Source of the DNA: Prevotella sp.
Lineage (GTDB): Bacteria; Bacteroidota; Bacteroidia; Bacteroidales; Bacteroidaceae
Length of the DNA: 64,000 bases
Direction of reading: 5' to 3'
NCBI GenBank assembly: GCA_017428055.1
Contig: JAFRRN010000020.1
Coordinates: forward strand, 1 to 64,000
Positions 46,310 to 55,593 of this stretch are shown piece after piece (the first letter of the stretch is position 1; each line of letters opens with the position of its first letter). Both the position numbers and the translations under genes were made by a program. Under the pieces are notes generated by a model. That model was not told the DNA's origin. It searched no databases and was given only the letters and a program-made list of their open reading frames with translations.

Positions 46310-47548
46310 TTATAGCTTACCCTGCTCACCCAAGTAACTATCCTTGAACCCAAGGAAGTAAAGTACGCCATCAAGACCAATGGTGTTGATGCTCTGCTTG
46401 GCATTGGCAACGACACGCGGCTTGGCGTGGAATGCGATGCCTAAACCCGCCTCGGAGAGCATGGGCAGGTCATTGGCTCCATCGCCCACGGCAATCGTTT
46501 GGGCGAGATTCACCTTTTCGACTTGCGCTATGAGTTTCAGCAATTCCAACTTCCGATGCCCATCGACGATTTCACCGACGTATCGACCCGTGAGTTTCCC
46601 GTCTTCATCTATCTCCAACTCGTTGGCATAGACATAGTCGATGCCATAGCGACGCTGGAGATATTCGCCGAAATAGGTGAAGCCACCACTGAGAATGGCA
46701 ATCTTATAGCCGCATCTCTTCAGGATGGTCATCAACCTGTCTACACCTTCCGTGATGGGAAGATGCTCGGCGATGTCTTGCATGACGCTCACGTCGAGTC
46801 CCTTGAGGAGAGCCACACGCTGCGTAAAACTCTCCTTGAAATCAATCTCTCCCCGCATGGCTCGCTCGGTGATGGCTTTCACCTGTGCACCAACGCCGGC
46901 ACGTTCCGCCAACTCGTCGATGCACTCTGTCTGTATAAGCGTGGAGTCCATGTCAAAGCAGATGAGCCGCCGCATACGTCGGAACATGTCATCACGCTGG
47001 AAAGAAAAGTCTATATCCATCGTCGAGGAGATACGCATCAATTCCCCTTGCATTCGCGAGCGGTCCTTGGGCGTTCCACGCAATGACAACTGAAGACACG
47101 CACGGACGTTCTTGCCAGGCATCTTAATGCTCTTGCGCCCTGTCAGTCGGATGATAGAGTCAATGTTAAGTCCCTGTTCAGCAACCACTTGCGTGGCAGC
47201 CTCAATCTGTCTCGCCGACAGCGAGCGTCCAACGAGGGTCAGGATATAGCGGTGTTTGCCCTGCCTTCCCACCCAAGCCTCATACTCATCGTCTGAGACA
47301 GGCGAGAATCCGATGTTCACGTTCAGTTCGGTTGCCTTAAACAACAATTCCTTCATCACCTGCCCGGAGTGTGCCTCATCAATACGGATGAGGATTCCCA
47401 ACGAGAGCGTGGAATGAATATCGGCTTGGCCGATGTCAAGGATATCGGCATCATACTTGGCAAGTATGCCCATGATGGATGCCGTCAAGCCAGGGCGATC
47501 CTGCCCTGTAATCCTTACGAGTATCTGTTCTTCTTGTTCCATAATCAT
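46310..47548 (-). CDS. serB: Phosphoserine phosphatase with two ACT domains
   Basis: About 412 residues. Two ACT-type ligand-binding domains (about 5-180) precede the HAD phosphatase with FDMDSTLIQTECIDELA, SGGFTYF and GDGANDLPMLSEAGLG. It makes serine from phosphoserine; the ACT domains probably sense serine. ATG codons at 47548 and 47542 are both plausible; a longer frame runs into the terminator hairpin upstream. Confidence 0.94.
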   Translation of the reverse strand: MIMEQEEQILVRITGQDRPGLTASIMGILAKYDADILDIGQADIHSTLSLGILIRIDEAHSGQVMKELLFKATELNVNIGFSPVSDDEYEAWVGRQGKHRYILTLVGRSLSARQIEAATQVVAEQGLNIDSIIRLTGRKSIKMPGKNVRACLQLSLRGTPKDRSRMQGELMRISSTMDIDFSFQRDDMFRRMRRLICFDMDSTLIQTECIDELAERAGVGAQVKAITERAMRGEIDFKESFTQRVALLKGLDVSVMQDIAEHLPITEGVDRLMTILKRCGYKIAILSGGFTYFGEYLQRRYGIDYVYANELEIDEDGKLTGRYVGEIVDGHRKLELLKLIAQVEKVNLAQTIAVGDGANDLPMLSEAGLGIAFHAKPRVVANAKQSINTIGLDGVLYFLGFKDSYLGEQGKL

Positions 47549-47550
47549 GA

Positions 47551-47587
47551 AAAAATCCCAGCCATCCGTGCAAGACAACCGGGATTT
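47551..47587 (-). terminator. Terminator of the rpsF-rpsR-rplI transcript
   Basis: On the minus strand AAATCCC and GGGATTT form a 7-bp stem with a 21-base loop, directly followed by a T-run (TTTTT). It lies 43 bases after the rplI stop and just before serB. Confidence 0.7.
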
Positions 47588-47629
47588 CCTATCGAAACGC
47601 TGTTTTACAGTGCGAAAAATTCCTGATGA

Positions 47630-48175
47630 TTATGCTTCATCGAGCTCTTCCATCTCGGCCAACTCATCCTCGAAAGCCTCCTCTTCCACGGAAGCCTCTT
47701 CAACAGGAGCAGCCTCGGGAGCGGGGGCGGGCTCGTTCTCTGCCACAACCTTGACGGGTACTTTCACCTCTACCTCTTTGTGGAAGTGAATTGTAGCCTC
47801 GTAATCACCTACCTGCTTGGCGTCGCGCATGGTGACAATCTTGCGGTCAACCTCAATGCCCTTGGCGGCAAGAGCCTCGACCACCTGTGCCACACCTACC
47901 GATCCATACAGCTGACCGGTGACAGCAACCTTTGCGGGAATCTCCAATGCCACGCCCTCAAATGCCTTCGCCTTGTCCTCGGCGGCTGCCTTCTGGGCTG
48001 CAAGCTTGTGGGCTTGTTGCTTTTGGTTCTCTGCCAACACCTTCTTTGCGGATGCCGAGGCGATGACAGCCTTACCCGTGGGAATCAGGTAGTTGCGTCC
48101 ATATCCGTTCTTGACGGTAACGATATCGTTCTTATATCCCAGGCCGATAATGTCTTCTTTCAATATAATTTCCAT
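47630..48175 (-). CDS. rplI: 50S ribosomal protein L9 with acidic tail
   Basis: 181 residues against about 148 in E. coli. The N-terminal RNA-binding domain (MEIILKEDIIGLGYKNDIV, GYGRNYLIP) and the C-terminal domain are intact; the extra 33 residues are Glu/Ala/Pro-rich. It is the last gene of the rpsF-rpsR-rplI set. Confidence 0.97.
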   Translation of the reverse strand: MEIILKEDIIGLGYKNDIVTVKNGYGRNYLIPTGKAVIASASAKKVLAENQKQQAHKLAAQKAAAEDKAKAFEGVALEIPAKVAVTGQLYGSVGVAQVVEALAAKGIEVDRKIVTMRDAKQVGDYEATIHFHKEVEVKVPVKVVAENEPAPAPEAAPVEEASVEEEAFEDELAEMEELDEA

Positions 48176-48192
48176 AATGATTCCTCCTTTAA

Positions 48193-48462
48193 TTATTTCA
48201 TCAAGTCAGTAACGTATGGAAGAAGGGCAATCTGGCGGGCGCGTTTCACGGCGGTAGCCACACGGCGCTGGTATTTCAGAGAGGTTCCCGTGATGCGACG
48301 GGGAAGGATCTTACCCTGCTCGTTCAAGAACTTCTTGAGGAACTCGGGGTCTTTATAGTCAATGTACTTGATGCCACTCTTCTTGAAACGGCAATACTTC
48401 TTCTTCTTCGTGTCGATGGAAGGAGCGTTCAGATAGCGGATTTCAGACTCTTGTGCTGCCAT
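48193..48462 (-). CDS. rpsR: 30S ribosomal protein S18
   Basis: 89 residues with the S18 core ([34 protein letters not shown]). It lies between rpsF and rplI, the conserved order. No second copy was seen in the window. Confidence 0.97.
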   Translation of the reverse strand: MAAQESEIRYLNAPSIDTKKKKYCRFKKSGIKYIDYKDPEFLKKFLNEQGKILPRRITGTSLKYQRRVATAVKRARQIALLPYVTDLMK

Positions 48463-48465
48463 AGG

Positions 48466-48810
48466 TTAAGCCTCCTCTTTTTTCGCAAGCTTGGCGCGGC
48501 GCTTTTCAGCGTATGCTGCGGCATACTTGTCAAGTTTAACAATCATGTGACGGATTACTCTCTCATCGCGGCGATAGGCTGTCTCAAGGGTCTTGATGAC
48601 AGATGGCTCTGCCTTGAACTCTACCAAGTTGTAGAAGCCGGATGTCTTCTTCTGGATTTGGTAAGCCAGCTTCTTCAATCCCCACTGCTCTTCGTTCACG
48701 ATCTCTGCGCGATTTTCAATGAGCAAGTTCTTGAATTTGGCAACCGCTTCCTTCATCTGGTCTTCAGACAAAACGGGAGTTAAAATGAAAACGGTTTCGT
48801 ATTGATTCAT
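48466..48810 (-). CDS. rpsF: 30S ribosomal protein S6
   Basis: 114 residues beginning [18 protein letters not shown], with [18 protein letters not shown] and VIRHMIVKL typical of S6. It is the first gene of the set. It binds S18 in the 30S platform. No canonical primase or single-strand-binding gene interrupts the set here. Confidence 0.97.
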   Translation of the reverse strand: MNQYETVFILTPVLSEDQMKEAVAKFKNLLIENRAEIVNEEQWGLKKLAYQIQKKTSGFYNLVEFKAEPSVIKTLETAYRRDERVIRHMIVKLDKYAAAYAEKRRAKLAKKEEA

Positions 48811-48934
48811 ACTACTTTGTGAATAAAAAATGAATTAAATAAATGTTTGATTTGCAAATTGCGGCTGCAAAAGCACATTTTTTTTTACAAATGACCAAAT
48901 TATTTTCGTAATTTTGCCACAAAAACCATTGATT

Positions 48935-49114
48935 ATGAAGATTTTATACCGTCTTATGGGCCTCCCAATGGTCATCTTCGGTGTTGCTTGGCTGGCTATC
49001 TGCCTTCTCACGGGTCTGTCCAATTACAACACCTGCCTCCTCATTGGAACGGTTTTGGTTATCCTCGGCATCGTCATGTATATAGCCAAGACGAAGCGGA
49101 AGAGTCCCTATTGA
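48935..49114 (+). CDS. Small two-helix membrane protein (59 residues)
   Basis: The ATG at 48935 is 19 bases after TAATTTTG (48909-48916), a likely minus-7 element. The protein has two hydrophobic segments (LPMVIFGVAWLAICLLTGL and LLIGTVLVILGIVMYIA) and a basic C-terminus (KTKRKSPY). It is divergent from rpsF. I do not recognise the family. Confidence 0.65.
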   Translation: MKILYRLMGLPMVIFGVAWLAICLLTGLSNYNTCLLIGTVLVILGIVMYIAKTKRKSPY

Positions 49115-49145
49115 CCATATCCGTCGCAAAACATTCGTTCATTTC

Positions 49146-49205
49146 GGCTATAGCCGCACGGCCTTTTGGCTTAAGCCGCAAGGTCTTTTGGCTATAGGCA
49201 AAAGG
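49146..49205. repeat. 22-bp repeats with palindromic cores
   Basis: GGCTATAGCC (49146), GGCTTAAGCC (49168) and GGCTATAGGC (49190) start exactly 22 bases apart; the first two are perfect 10-bp palindromes. The intervening 12 bases are also conserved (GCACGGCCTTTT, GCAAGGTCTTTT). The array follows the small membrane protein gene. Confidence 0.8.
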
Positions 49206-49284
49206 TGACAAATGATGCCTTTGTTCCCGATAACCGATAACGACACTCCCACCAACAGATACCTTCACACCCCAAGAGCCATAC

Positions 49285-49319
49285 AAAAAGGCTGGGCAAC
49301 ACGATGCTGCCCAGCCTTT
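49285..49319 (-). terminator. Terminator after rpmA
   Basis: A perfect 12-bp stem (AAAGGCTGGGCA at 49287-49298 with 49308-49319) and a 9-base loop. Reading leftward it is followed by TTTTT and so ends the rplU-rpmA transcript; it can also stop transcription from the left. Confidence 0.88.
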
Positions 49320-49372
49320 CTTATCATGAAACCCACCATCCCTAAAGGGAATCTGTGGAACATAAATGCTAA

Positions 49373-49630
49373 CTATACTTCCGGCAAGACGCTGACAAAA
49401 CTCTTGTCGCGGCGGCCCCTGTGGAATTGCACTGTGCCGTCGATGAGCGCATAGAGGGTGTCATCCTTGCCAATGCCGACATTCTTACCGGGGTTGTGCT
49501 TGGTACCGCGCTGGCGCACAATAATGTTTCCGGCGATACATTTCTGTCCGCCCCAAATCTTAACGCCTAACCTTTGCGATGCTGACTCGCGTCCGTTCTT
49601 AGAACTACCAACTCCTTTTTTATGAGCCAT
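49373..49630 (-). CDS. rpmA: 50S ribosomal protein L27
   Basis: 85 residues, [16 protein letters not shown] then [16 protein letters not shown] and [14 protein letters not shown], a full-length L27. There is no Firmicutes-type cleavable N-terminal extension. It is 19 bases after rplU, the conserved pair. Confidence 0.97.
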   Translation of the reverse strand: MAHKKGVGSSKNGRESASQRLGVKIWGGQKCIAGNIIVRQRGTKHNPGKNVGIGKDDTLYALIDGTVQFHRGRRDKSFVSVLPEV

Positions 49631-49649
49631 TTGAAAATCCTCCTAAACT

Positions 49650-49967
49650 TTAAGCGATAACTGATTTAACCTTTACCTCTGTGAACTGCTGGCGATGGCC
49701 TCTCTTCTTGCGATAGCCCTTACGGCGCTTCATCTTGAAGACGATGACTTTCTCTCCCTTGACCAATGGGTTCACAACCTCTACTACTACCTTTGCCCCT
49801 TCAACAGTGGGAGCACCAACTGTGACTGCGCCCTCATTGTCGATGAGGAGCACCTTGTCAAACTCAACAGTTGCGCCTTCCTCGGCGTCATTCATGTGGT
49901 TCACATAGAGCTTCTTGCCCTCTTCCACCCTGAACTGCTGACCGTTAATTTCTACAATTGCGTACAT
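49650..49967 (-). CDS. rplU: 50S ribosomal protein L21
   Basis: 105 residues from the ATG at 49967, where the family start [12 protein letters not shown] begins; the longer in-frame start at 50033 would add 22 unrelated residues. The C-terminus [21 protein letters not shown] is typical of L21. A promoter and a leader hairpin lie upstream. Confidence 0.97.
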   Translation of the reverse strand: MYAIVEINGQQFRVEEGKKLYVNHMNDAEEGATVEFDKVLLIDNEGAVTVGAPTVEGAKVVVEVVNPLVKGEKVIVFKMKRRKGYRKKRGHRQQFTEVKVKSVIA

Positions 49968-50062
49968 TTTAATATTTAAACGGTTAATCCGCAAGGCGTC
50001 TGGCATCGTGCCAGCACTTAACAGAGCCTCCACGGCATCTCATGATTATATCTTCCACAAGT

Positions 50063-50095
50063 CCCAAACAGTGCTGTTTTGGGCTTGCAAAGGTA
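50063..50095 (-). promoter_or_regulatory. Promoter element and leader hairpin of rplU-rpmA
   Basis: On the minus strand TACCTTTG (50095-50088) is a minus-7 element; the transcript starts near 50081. The leader immediately contains a hairpin in which CCCAAAACAG pairs with CTGTTTGGG (50083-50063, one bulged base), about 95 bases before rplU. Such leaders can mediate feedback by a ribosomal protein (inference). Confidence 0.6.
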
Positions 50096-50130
50096 CGAAT
50101 TATTACTGAAACATACGATTATATACGGTT

Positions 50131-50173
50131 GCAGCCGCCAAAAGATTAACTCAATTTAACTTTTGGCGGCTGC
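50131..50173 (-). terminator. Perfect 14-bp hairpin after rprY
   Basis: GCAGCCGCCAAAAG (50131-50144) pairs exactly with 50160-50173 around a 15-base A/T-rich loop. It begins 13 bases after the rprY stop and probably ends or protects the rprXY transcript; no T-run follows on the minus strand. Confidence 0.65.
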
Positions 50174-50186
50174 TAAACCTTACTTT

Positions 50187-50885
50187 TCAGTCCTCTTCGG
50201 GTGTAATCAACTTATATCCCTTGCCGTGGATGTTGATGATTTCTATCTGGTCGTCGTCCTTCAAGTGCTTGCGCAACTTGGTGATATACACGTCCATGGA
50301 GCGGGCGTTGAAGTAGTTGTCGTCGATCCAGATGGTCTTCAGGGCGAAGTCGCGCTGCAAGATCTCGTTGGCATGTGCGCAGAGCAGGGCGAGGAGTTCG
50401 TTCTCCTTGGTCGTCAACTTGGTCTGCTTGTCGCCGATGGTGAGCAATTGTTTCTGAGTATCGAATGTAAAACGCCCGATGCGATACAACGTGGAGTCCT
50501 TGCTCTTCTTGCCATGCACGCGGCGCAGGATGGCCTCGATGCGCATTACCAGTTCTTCCATGGAGAACGGCTTGGTGATATAGTCGTCTGCCCCAATCTT
50601 AAACCCTTCAAGGATGTCCTCTTTGAGGGTCTTCGCCGTCAAGAATATGATGGGCATCTCTGCATTCGCCTGGCGTATTTCCTGTGCCAGGGTGTAGCCA
50701 TCCTTCTTGGGCATCATCACGTCAAGCACGCAAATGTCGAACTTGGTCTTGAGGAAAGCCTTGTAACCTGCCTCCCCGTCGGGGCAAAGCTCGGTGGTAT
50801 AGCCCTTTGCCTGTAAATACTCGCGAAGCAACATGCCGAGGTTCTCGTCGTCTTCGCACAACAAAATCTTCAGATTCTCTTCCAT
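50187..50885 (-). CDS. rprY: Response regulator RprY
   Basis: 232 residues of the OmpR type: receiver domain with acidic pocket EDDE (11-14), phospho-acceptor Asp55 in VLDVMMP and Lys in TKPF, then a winged-helix DNA-binding domain (about 130-228). It matches the RprY regulator first described in Bacteroides fragilis. It follows rprX at 18 bases. Confidence 0.93.
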   Translation of the reverse strand: MEENLKILLCEDDENLGMLLREYLQAKGYTTELCPDGEAGYKAFLKTKFDICVLDVMMPKKDGYTLAQEIRQANAEMPIIFLTAKTLKEDILEGFKIGADDYITKPFSMEELVMRIEAILRRVHGKKSKDSTLYRIGRFTFDTQKQLLTIGDKQTKLTTKENELLALLCAHANEILQRDFALKTIWIDDNYFNARSMDVYITKLRKHLKDDDQIEIINIHGKGYKLITPEED

Positions 50886-50903
50886 AATGATTGTTTTTAG
50901 ATG

Positions 50904-52466
50904 TTATGATTCTTTGATGATAGGTAATTTGAGAGTGAACGTCGTACCCTTGCCATACTCGCTATCGACCTTGATCTCGCCGTTATGCAAGTCCACGATG
51001 TTCTTCACGTATGCCAGTCCGAGGCCAAATCCCTTCACGTCGTGTACGTTACCCGTATGGACGCGGTAGAACTTGTCGAACACTTTCTTGAGGTTATCCT
51101 TCTTGATGCCGATGCCCGTGTCACGGACGGAGAGGTATAGGCTATCCTTGTCGTTCCATGTACGTAGGTAGATGTCTATCGGCTGGTCGGGCTTTCGGTA
51201 CTTCACGGCATTGTCAAGCAGGTTGTTGATGACATTCTGGAAATGCACCTCATCCACGTAGATGGCAGAGTCGATAGCTCCAATGTCGGTGTAGATCTTG
51301 CCTCCCGTATGCTCCACGCGAAGGGTGAACGAGTTGGCGACGCTCTCAACCATCTCGTTGAGGTCGAGTTCCTTTTTCTTGAACACCGTCTTCTTACGGT
51401 CGAACATCGACATCTGCAACACTTTCTCCACGAGGAAACGCAATCTCTTCGTCTCATCGTTGATGACTGTCCCAAGGTGATTCATCATCGCGGGGGTCTT
51501 GTTGACGCTCTCGTCGTTGAGCATCTGCGAGGCGAGGGATATGCTCGCGATGGGTGTCTTCAGCTCATGGGTCATGTTGTTGATAAAGTCGTTTTTGATT
51601 TCCGAATACCGTTTCTGGCGGAATATCACGAAAATGGTGAAGATAAACGTAATCAACAGGACGACGGTGAATATCACGGCGGGGATCATGAAACGCACCG
51701 AGGAGAAGATATAGCTGTTGATGTCGGGGAAATGCACCTTCAACACACCCATCTTCGACTGCGGGTCGTTGCGGAAAAGCACCTGCGAATAGGTGTATTC
51801 CTCGCCCTCCTCGGAGTATTCGGAACAACGGTACACCTCCCGACCGTCTTGTGTCAAGACCTTGAAGTGGTAGGGAATCTTGATGCCATTGTTCATCAAC
51901 TCGGCATTGAGGTCACGGTCGAGCAACTTGAAGTTGATCCTCTCCTTCAGCGGTTTCTCTGATGCGGAATAAAGAATGGAATAAACCACCTCGTTGAGCA
52001 ACGCCTTCTGGTAGACGAATCGGTTGTGAACGATCTCCTGCATCGACTTGCTCGCCTCGGAGATGACATTCTTGTCGGTGCGAAGAATCATCCCCTTGGG
52101 CATCTTGGAGGGCTTCGTGGCGATGGTTTTCAACTCAAAGGAGGAATAGACCGTACCATCCTTGCCCGCCACCGAATACTGGTGCGACTGCTGGACTGTG
52201 CCGTCGGGGAATCCTGAGCGCGACCCCATCGAGTCTTTGCTGAATGCCCGCCGCTCCGTCTCGTTGACATCTTTTTCCAAATATCGTAAGGTTTCGTTCA
52301 ATTCCAAGTTACGGCTGGCCTGGTAAAGGGCGCGGTTCACCGACTCATCAAATTGCTCCTTCTTCATCTCTGCCATCTCGCGGATGTATTGCAGTTGAAG
52401 TAACAGAAGCCCAAGGAATGAGAGTCCCATGATTATCGCTATTGTCCAAATCGTTCTCTGTTTCAT
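50904..52466 (-). CDS. rprX: Sensor histidine kinase RprX
   Basis: 520 residues from the ATG at 52466 (MKQRTIWTIAIIMGLSFLG); the longer in-frame start lies in the promoter region. Two membrane segments (about 5-25 and 255-280) bound a periplasmic sensor. The cytoplasmic part has the H-box MTHELKTPIAS, an N-box NNLLDNAVKY and G-boxes DTGIGI and GFGLGLAYV. It phosphorylates RprY. A minus-7 element lies 30 bases upstream. Confidence 0.93.
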   Translation of the reverse strand: MKQRTIWTIAIIMGLSFLGLLLLQLQYIREMAEMKKEQFDESVNRALYQASRNLELNETLRYLEKDVNETERRAFSKDSMGSRSGFPDGTVQQSHQYSVAGKDGTVYSSFELKTIATKPSKMPKGMILRTDKNVISEASKSMQEIVHNRFVYQKALLNEVVYSILYSASEKPLKERINFKLLDRDLNAELMNNGIKIPYHFKVLTQDGREVYRCSEYSEEGEEYTYSQVLFRNDPQSKMGVLKVHFPDINSYIFSSVRFMIPAVIFTVVLLITFIFTIFVIFRQKRYSEIKNDFINNMTHELKTPIASISLASQMLNDESVNKTPAMMNHLGTVINDETKRLRFLVEKVLQMSMFDRKKTVFKKKELDLNEMVESVANSFTLRVEHTGGKIYTDIGAIDSAIYVDEVHFQNVINNLLDNAVKYRKPDQPIDIYLRTWNDKDSLYLSVRDTGIGIKKDNLKKVFDKFYRVHTGNVHDVKGFGLGLAYVKNIVDLHNGEIKVDSEYGKGTTFTLKLPIIKES

Positions 52467-52496
52467 ATTTACGCCGTTACATCGGAATTGACACCG

Positions 52497-52504
52497 CAAA
52501 GATA
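52497..52504 (-). promoter_or_regulatory. Minus-7 element for rprX
   Basis: On the minus strand TATCTTTG matches TAnnTTTG. No clear TTG element lies at the right distance, which may point to regulated expression. Confidence 0.6.
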
Positions 52505-52695
52505 CGGATTTCTTAATTCTTTAACACGTAAATGTTAATTAATTACTCACTATTCAACTATTTTAACATTATCAATCATTTTTATTTCAACATATCAAAC
52601 TAACTTTACAAATCAGAAACCCAAAACCAGTCTTTCATTCATCTTGATGAAACAAATGGCAAAACGGGAAAAGATGATTTTTTCAGACAAACTCC

Positions 52696-52726
52696 TTTGT
52701 CTTTTGGTAAATTGTTTATACATTTG
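52696..52726 (+). promoter_or_regulatory. Promoter of the LUD gene
   Basis: TTTG (52696-52699), 19 bases, TACATTTG (52719-52726), the full Bacteroidetes consensus. Start of transcription near 52733. The 300-base gap between rprX and this gene is A/T-rich and holds the two divergent promoters; nothing else was seen in it. Confidence 0.82.
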
Positions 52727-52766
52727 TATGCGGAAAGCATTTACACAACCAGAAAAATTGATTATC

Positions 52767-53405
52767 ATGGCTACTCCACGCGAATTAAGGAATGGCAAAC
52801 TTGCCAACAAACTGATAGACAACTTGCACAAAAGACATTACGATGCTTATTATTGTCCCACTGGGGCAGATGTTATTGATAAGGTAAAAGAACTCATCCC
52901 CGAAGGAAGCTCCATCTCGTGGGGCGGGTCATATAGCATCAGGGACATCGGCTTGACGACTTATCTCAAAAACGGCAACTACCAAGTGTACGACCGCGAT
53001 GACGTAACCACGCAAGAAGACAAGTTGCGCATCTACCGAAAAGCCTTCGAATGCGACTATTACCTCGCATCGGCCAATGCCATCAGCGAGGATGGGGTCA
53101 TCGTCAACATCGACGGCAACGGCAACCGTGTGGCGGCCATCACGTGGGGACCGACCCACGTCATCCTCGTCATCGGCCTCAACAAGGTGTGCCAGGACGT
53201 GGACGCCGCCATCAAACGCGCCCGCTCCACCGCCGCCCCGTGGAACATGGCACGGTTCGACTTCAACACGCCCTGCCAGACGGACGGCACCTGCCACGAC
53301 TGCAAGTCGCCTAATTCCATCTGCAACTACATCAGCATCCAGCGAATGTCGCATCCCGCCAAGCGCCATATCGTCATCCTCGTGGGCGAAGACTTAGGCT
53401 ATTAA
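52767..53405 (+). CDS. LUD-domain protein (LutC/YkgG-like)
   Basis: 212 residues from the ATG at 52767, which follows the promoter (MATPRELRNGKLANKLIDNL). Motifs are SISWGGSYSIRDIGL, DYYLASANAISEDG and DGNGNRVAAITWGP. Related LutC proteins take part in lactate oxidation with LutA/LutB, but those genes are absent here, so the role is open. A Cys cluster near the C-terminus (CQTDGTCHDCKSPNSIC) could hold a metal. Confidence 0.88.
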   Translation: MATPRELRNGKLANKLIDNLHKRHYDAYYCPTGADVIDKVKELIPEGSSISWGGSYSIRDIGLTTYLKNGNYQVYDRDDVTTQEDKLRIYRKAFECDYYLASANAISEDGVIVNIDGNGNRVAAITWGPTHVILVIGLNKVCQDVDAAIKRARSTAAPWNMARFDFNTPCQTDGTCHDCKSPNSICNYISIQRMSHPAKRHIVILVGEDLGY

Positions 53406-53434
53406 CCCCACCTAACGGCTACACCTTATTATAT

Positions 53435-55474
53435 ATGATTGTCTGCATAGCCGAAAAGCCCAGCGTGGCACGTGACATCGCACGGGTCATTGGTGCCACC
53501 AAGTCCATGCAGGGCTACATGGAGGGCAACGGATTCCAAGTGACATGGACTTTCGGACACCTCTGCACCCTCAAGGAGCCACACGACTACCAACCCAACT
53601 GGAAGCATTGGAGTCTCTCGGCTTTACCCATGCTGCCCCAGCGGTTTGGCATCAAACTTATCGAAGACGACGGCATCAAGAAGCAATTTGCCATCATTGA
53701 GCGGCTCATGCAACAGGCCGACGGCATCATCAACTGTGGTGACGCCGGGCAAGAGGGTGAGTTGATACAGCGATGGGTGATGCAAAAGGCACAAGCCAAA
53801 TGCCCCGTGCGGCGGTTGTGGATTTCCTCGATGACAGACGAGGCGATCAAGGAGGGCTTCCAGACGCTCAAAGACCAGTCGGAATACCAACCTCTATACT
53901 TGGCAGGATTGTCAAGAGCCATCGGCGACTGGATCCTCGGCATGAACGCCACGCGCCTCTATACGTTGAAATATGGACAGAACCGACAGGTGTTGAGCAT
54001 CGGAAGGGTGCAAACCCCTACCCTTGCGCTCATCGTCAACCGCCAAAAAGAGATCGACAACTTCACGCCCGAGCCATATTGGATTCTCGCCACCATCTAC
54101 CGCGACACGCAATTCACCGCCACCAAGGGGAAGTTCACGTCGAAAGAGGAGGGTGAGAAAGCTTTTGCCACCATCGAGGGGAAGCCCTTTACCGTGACCG
54201 ACGTGCAAAAGAAGAAAGGTACCGAGGCTCCGCCAAGGCTCTTCGACCTCACCTCCCTGCAAGTGGAATGCAACAGGAAGTTCGCCTATTCCGCCGAGAC
54301 GACGCTCAATCTTATCCAAAGCCTGTACGAGAAGAAATACACCACCTACCCCCGTGTAGACACCCAGTTTCTCCCCGATGATGTCTATCCCAAGTGTCCG
54401 AACATCATGAACGGGCTATACCAAACCACGTTTGGCGGCATCAAGCCCTACGCACCAATCGTCAAGCCATTGGGCGGAAAGCCCCTCCTCAAAAGCAAGA
54501 AGGTGTTTGACACTTCCAAAGTTACCGACCACCACGCCATCATTCCCACGGGGGTTATTCCGAAAGCCCTCTCCGACATGGAGCGCAACGTGTTCGACCT
54601 GATCGCGAAGCGGTTTATCGCGGCTTTCTATCCCGATTGCAAGTTTTCCACCACGACGGTATTGGGCGAGGTGGGCAATCCTGAAGACCAAGAACGCATC
54701 GAGTTCAAGGTGACAGGCAAGGAAATCCTTTCACCTGGATGGCGCACCGTATATGCCTCGGAGGCAAAAACCGTGGAAGAGGATGATGCAAAGAAAGACA
54801 ATGAGGAGCGTACCTTGCCCAATTTTGTCAAGGGAGAGAGCGGCCCGCACCAACCCACTCTCACGGAGAAGTGGACTACGCCGCCAAAATACTACACGGA
54901 AGCCACCCTGCTCAGGGCAATGGAGACGGCGGGCAAGTTCGTGGAAGACGAGGAACTTCGTGCCGCATTGAAGGAAAATGGCATAGGAAGGCCATCGTCA
55001 AGGGCGGGCATCATCGAGACGCTCTTCAAACGGCATTACATCCGTCGCGAGCGAAAGAATCTCATCGCCACGCCCACGGGCATCGAACTCATCGACATCA
55101 TCAAGGAGGAACTGCTGAAGAGTTGCGAACTGACAGGCATCTGGGAGAAGAAACTCCGCGACATCGAGCATCGCAAATACGATGCCGCACAATTCGTAGA
55201 TGAGCTGAAACAGCAGATCACCACCATCGTCAACGATGTGATGCGGGAAAACAACACGCACCACATCACCCTCACCACCGACGAGGATGTCAAGAAAAAG
55301 AAGCCCAAACGCCAAGCCACCAAGAAAGAAACCACGCTAAAACCCTCCGATAGCCTCATCGGCAAGCCCTGTCCCGTCTGCGGCAAAGGAACCATCGTCA
55401 AGGGGAGAACCGCCTACGGCTGCTCTGATTGGCAGCATTGCCAATACCGCCTGCCATTTAATGATAACTCATAA
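53435..55474 (+). CDS. topB: DNA topoisomerase III
   Basis: 679 residues. The Toprim domain starts MIVCIAEKPSVARDIA with CGDAGQEGELI; IGRVQTPTL and YTTYPRVDTQFL (catalytic Tyr) mark the type IA core. A zinc ribbon (CPVCGKG then C and C) closes the protein. It relaxes and decatenates DNA. Bacteroidetes often carry additional TopB copies on mobile elements, but the codon use here agrees with the neighbours. The stop codon is inside the first unit of a tandem repeat. Confidence 0.93.
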   Translation: MIVCIAEKPSVARDIARVIGATKSMQGYMEGNGFQVTWTFGHLCTLKEPHDYQPNWKHWSLSALPMLPQRFGIKLIEDDGIKKQFAIIERLMQQADGIINCGDAGQEGELIQRWVMQKAQAKCPVRRLWISSMTDEAIKEGFQTLKDQSEYQPLYLAGLSRAIGDWILGMNATRLYTLKYGQNRQVLSIGRVQTPTLALIVNRQKEIDNFTPEPYWILATIYRDTQFTATKGKFTSKEEGEKAFATIEGKPFTVTDVQKKKGTEAPPRLFDLTSLQVECNRKFAYSAETTLNLIQSLYEKKYTTYPRVDTQFLPDDVYPKCPNIMNGLYQTTFGGIKPYAPIVKPLGGKPLLKSKKVFDTSKVTDHHAIIPTGVIPKALSDMERNVFDLIAKRFIAAFYPDCKFSTTTVLGEVGNPEDQERIEFKVTGKEILSPGWRTVYASEAKTVEEDDAKKDNEERTLPNFVKGESGPHQPTLTEKWTTPPKYYTEATLLRAMETAGKFVEDEELRAALKENGIGRPSSRAGIIETLFKRHYIRRERKNLIATPTGIELIDIIKEELLKSCELTGIWEKKLRDIEHRKYDAAQFVDELKQQITTIVNDVMRENNTHHITLTTDEDVKKKKPKRQATKKETTLKPSDSLIGKPCPVCGKGTIVKGRTAYGCSDWQHCQYRLPFNDNS

Positions 55475-55551
55475 GACTTATAAGACCTATAAGACTCATA
55501 AGACAAATAAGACTTATAAGACCTATAAGACCAATAAGACCAATAAGACCT
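55471..55551 (+). repeat. Nine tandem 9-bp units ATAAGACNN
   Basis: Nine uninterrupted 9-bp units (ATAAGACTT, ATAAGACCT, ATAAGACTC, ATAAGACAA and so on) run from 55471 to 55551. The topB stop codon TAA is bases 2-4 of the first unit, so a gain or loss of units would not alter topB. Only the last two bases of the unit vary. Confidence 0.93.
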
Positions 55552-55593
55552 ATAAACCTCAATTATTCAATAATCACAAAAATCATCAATATT

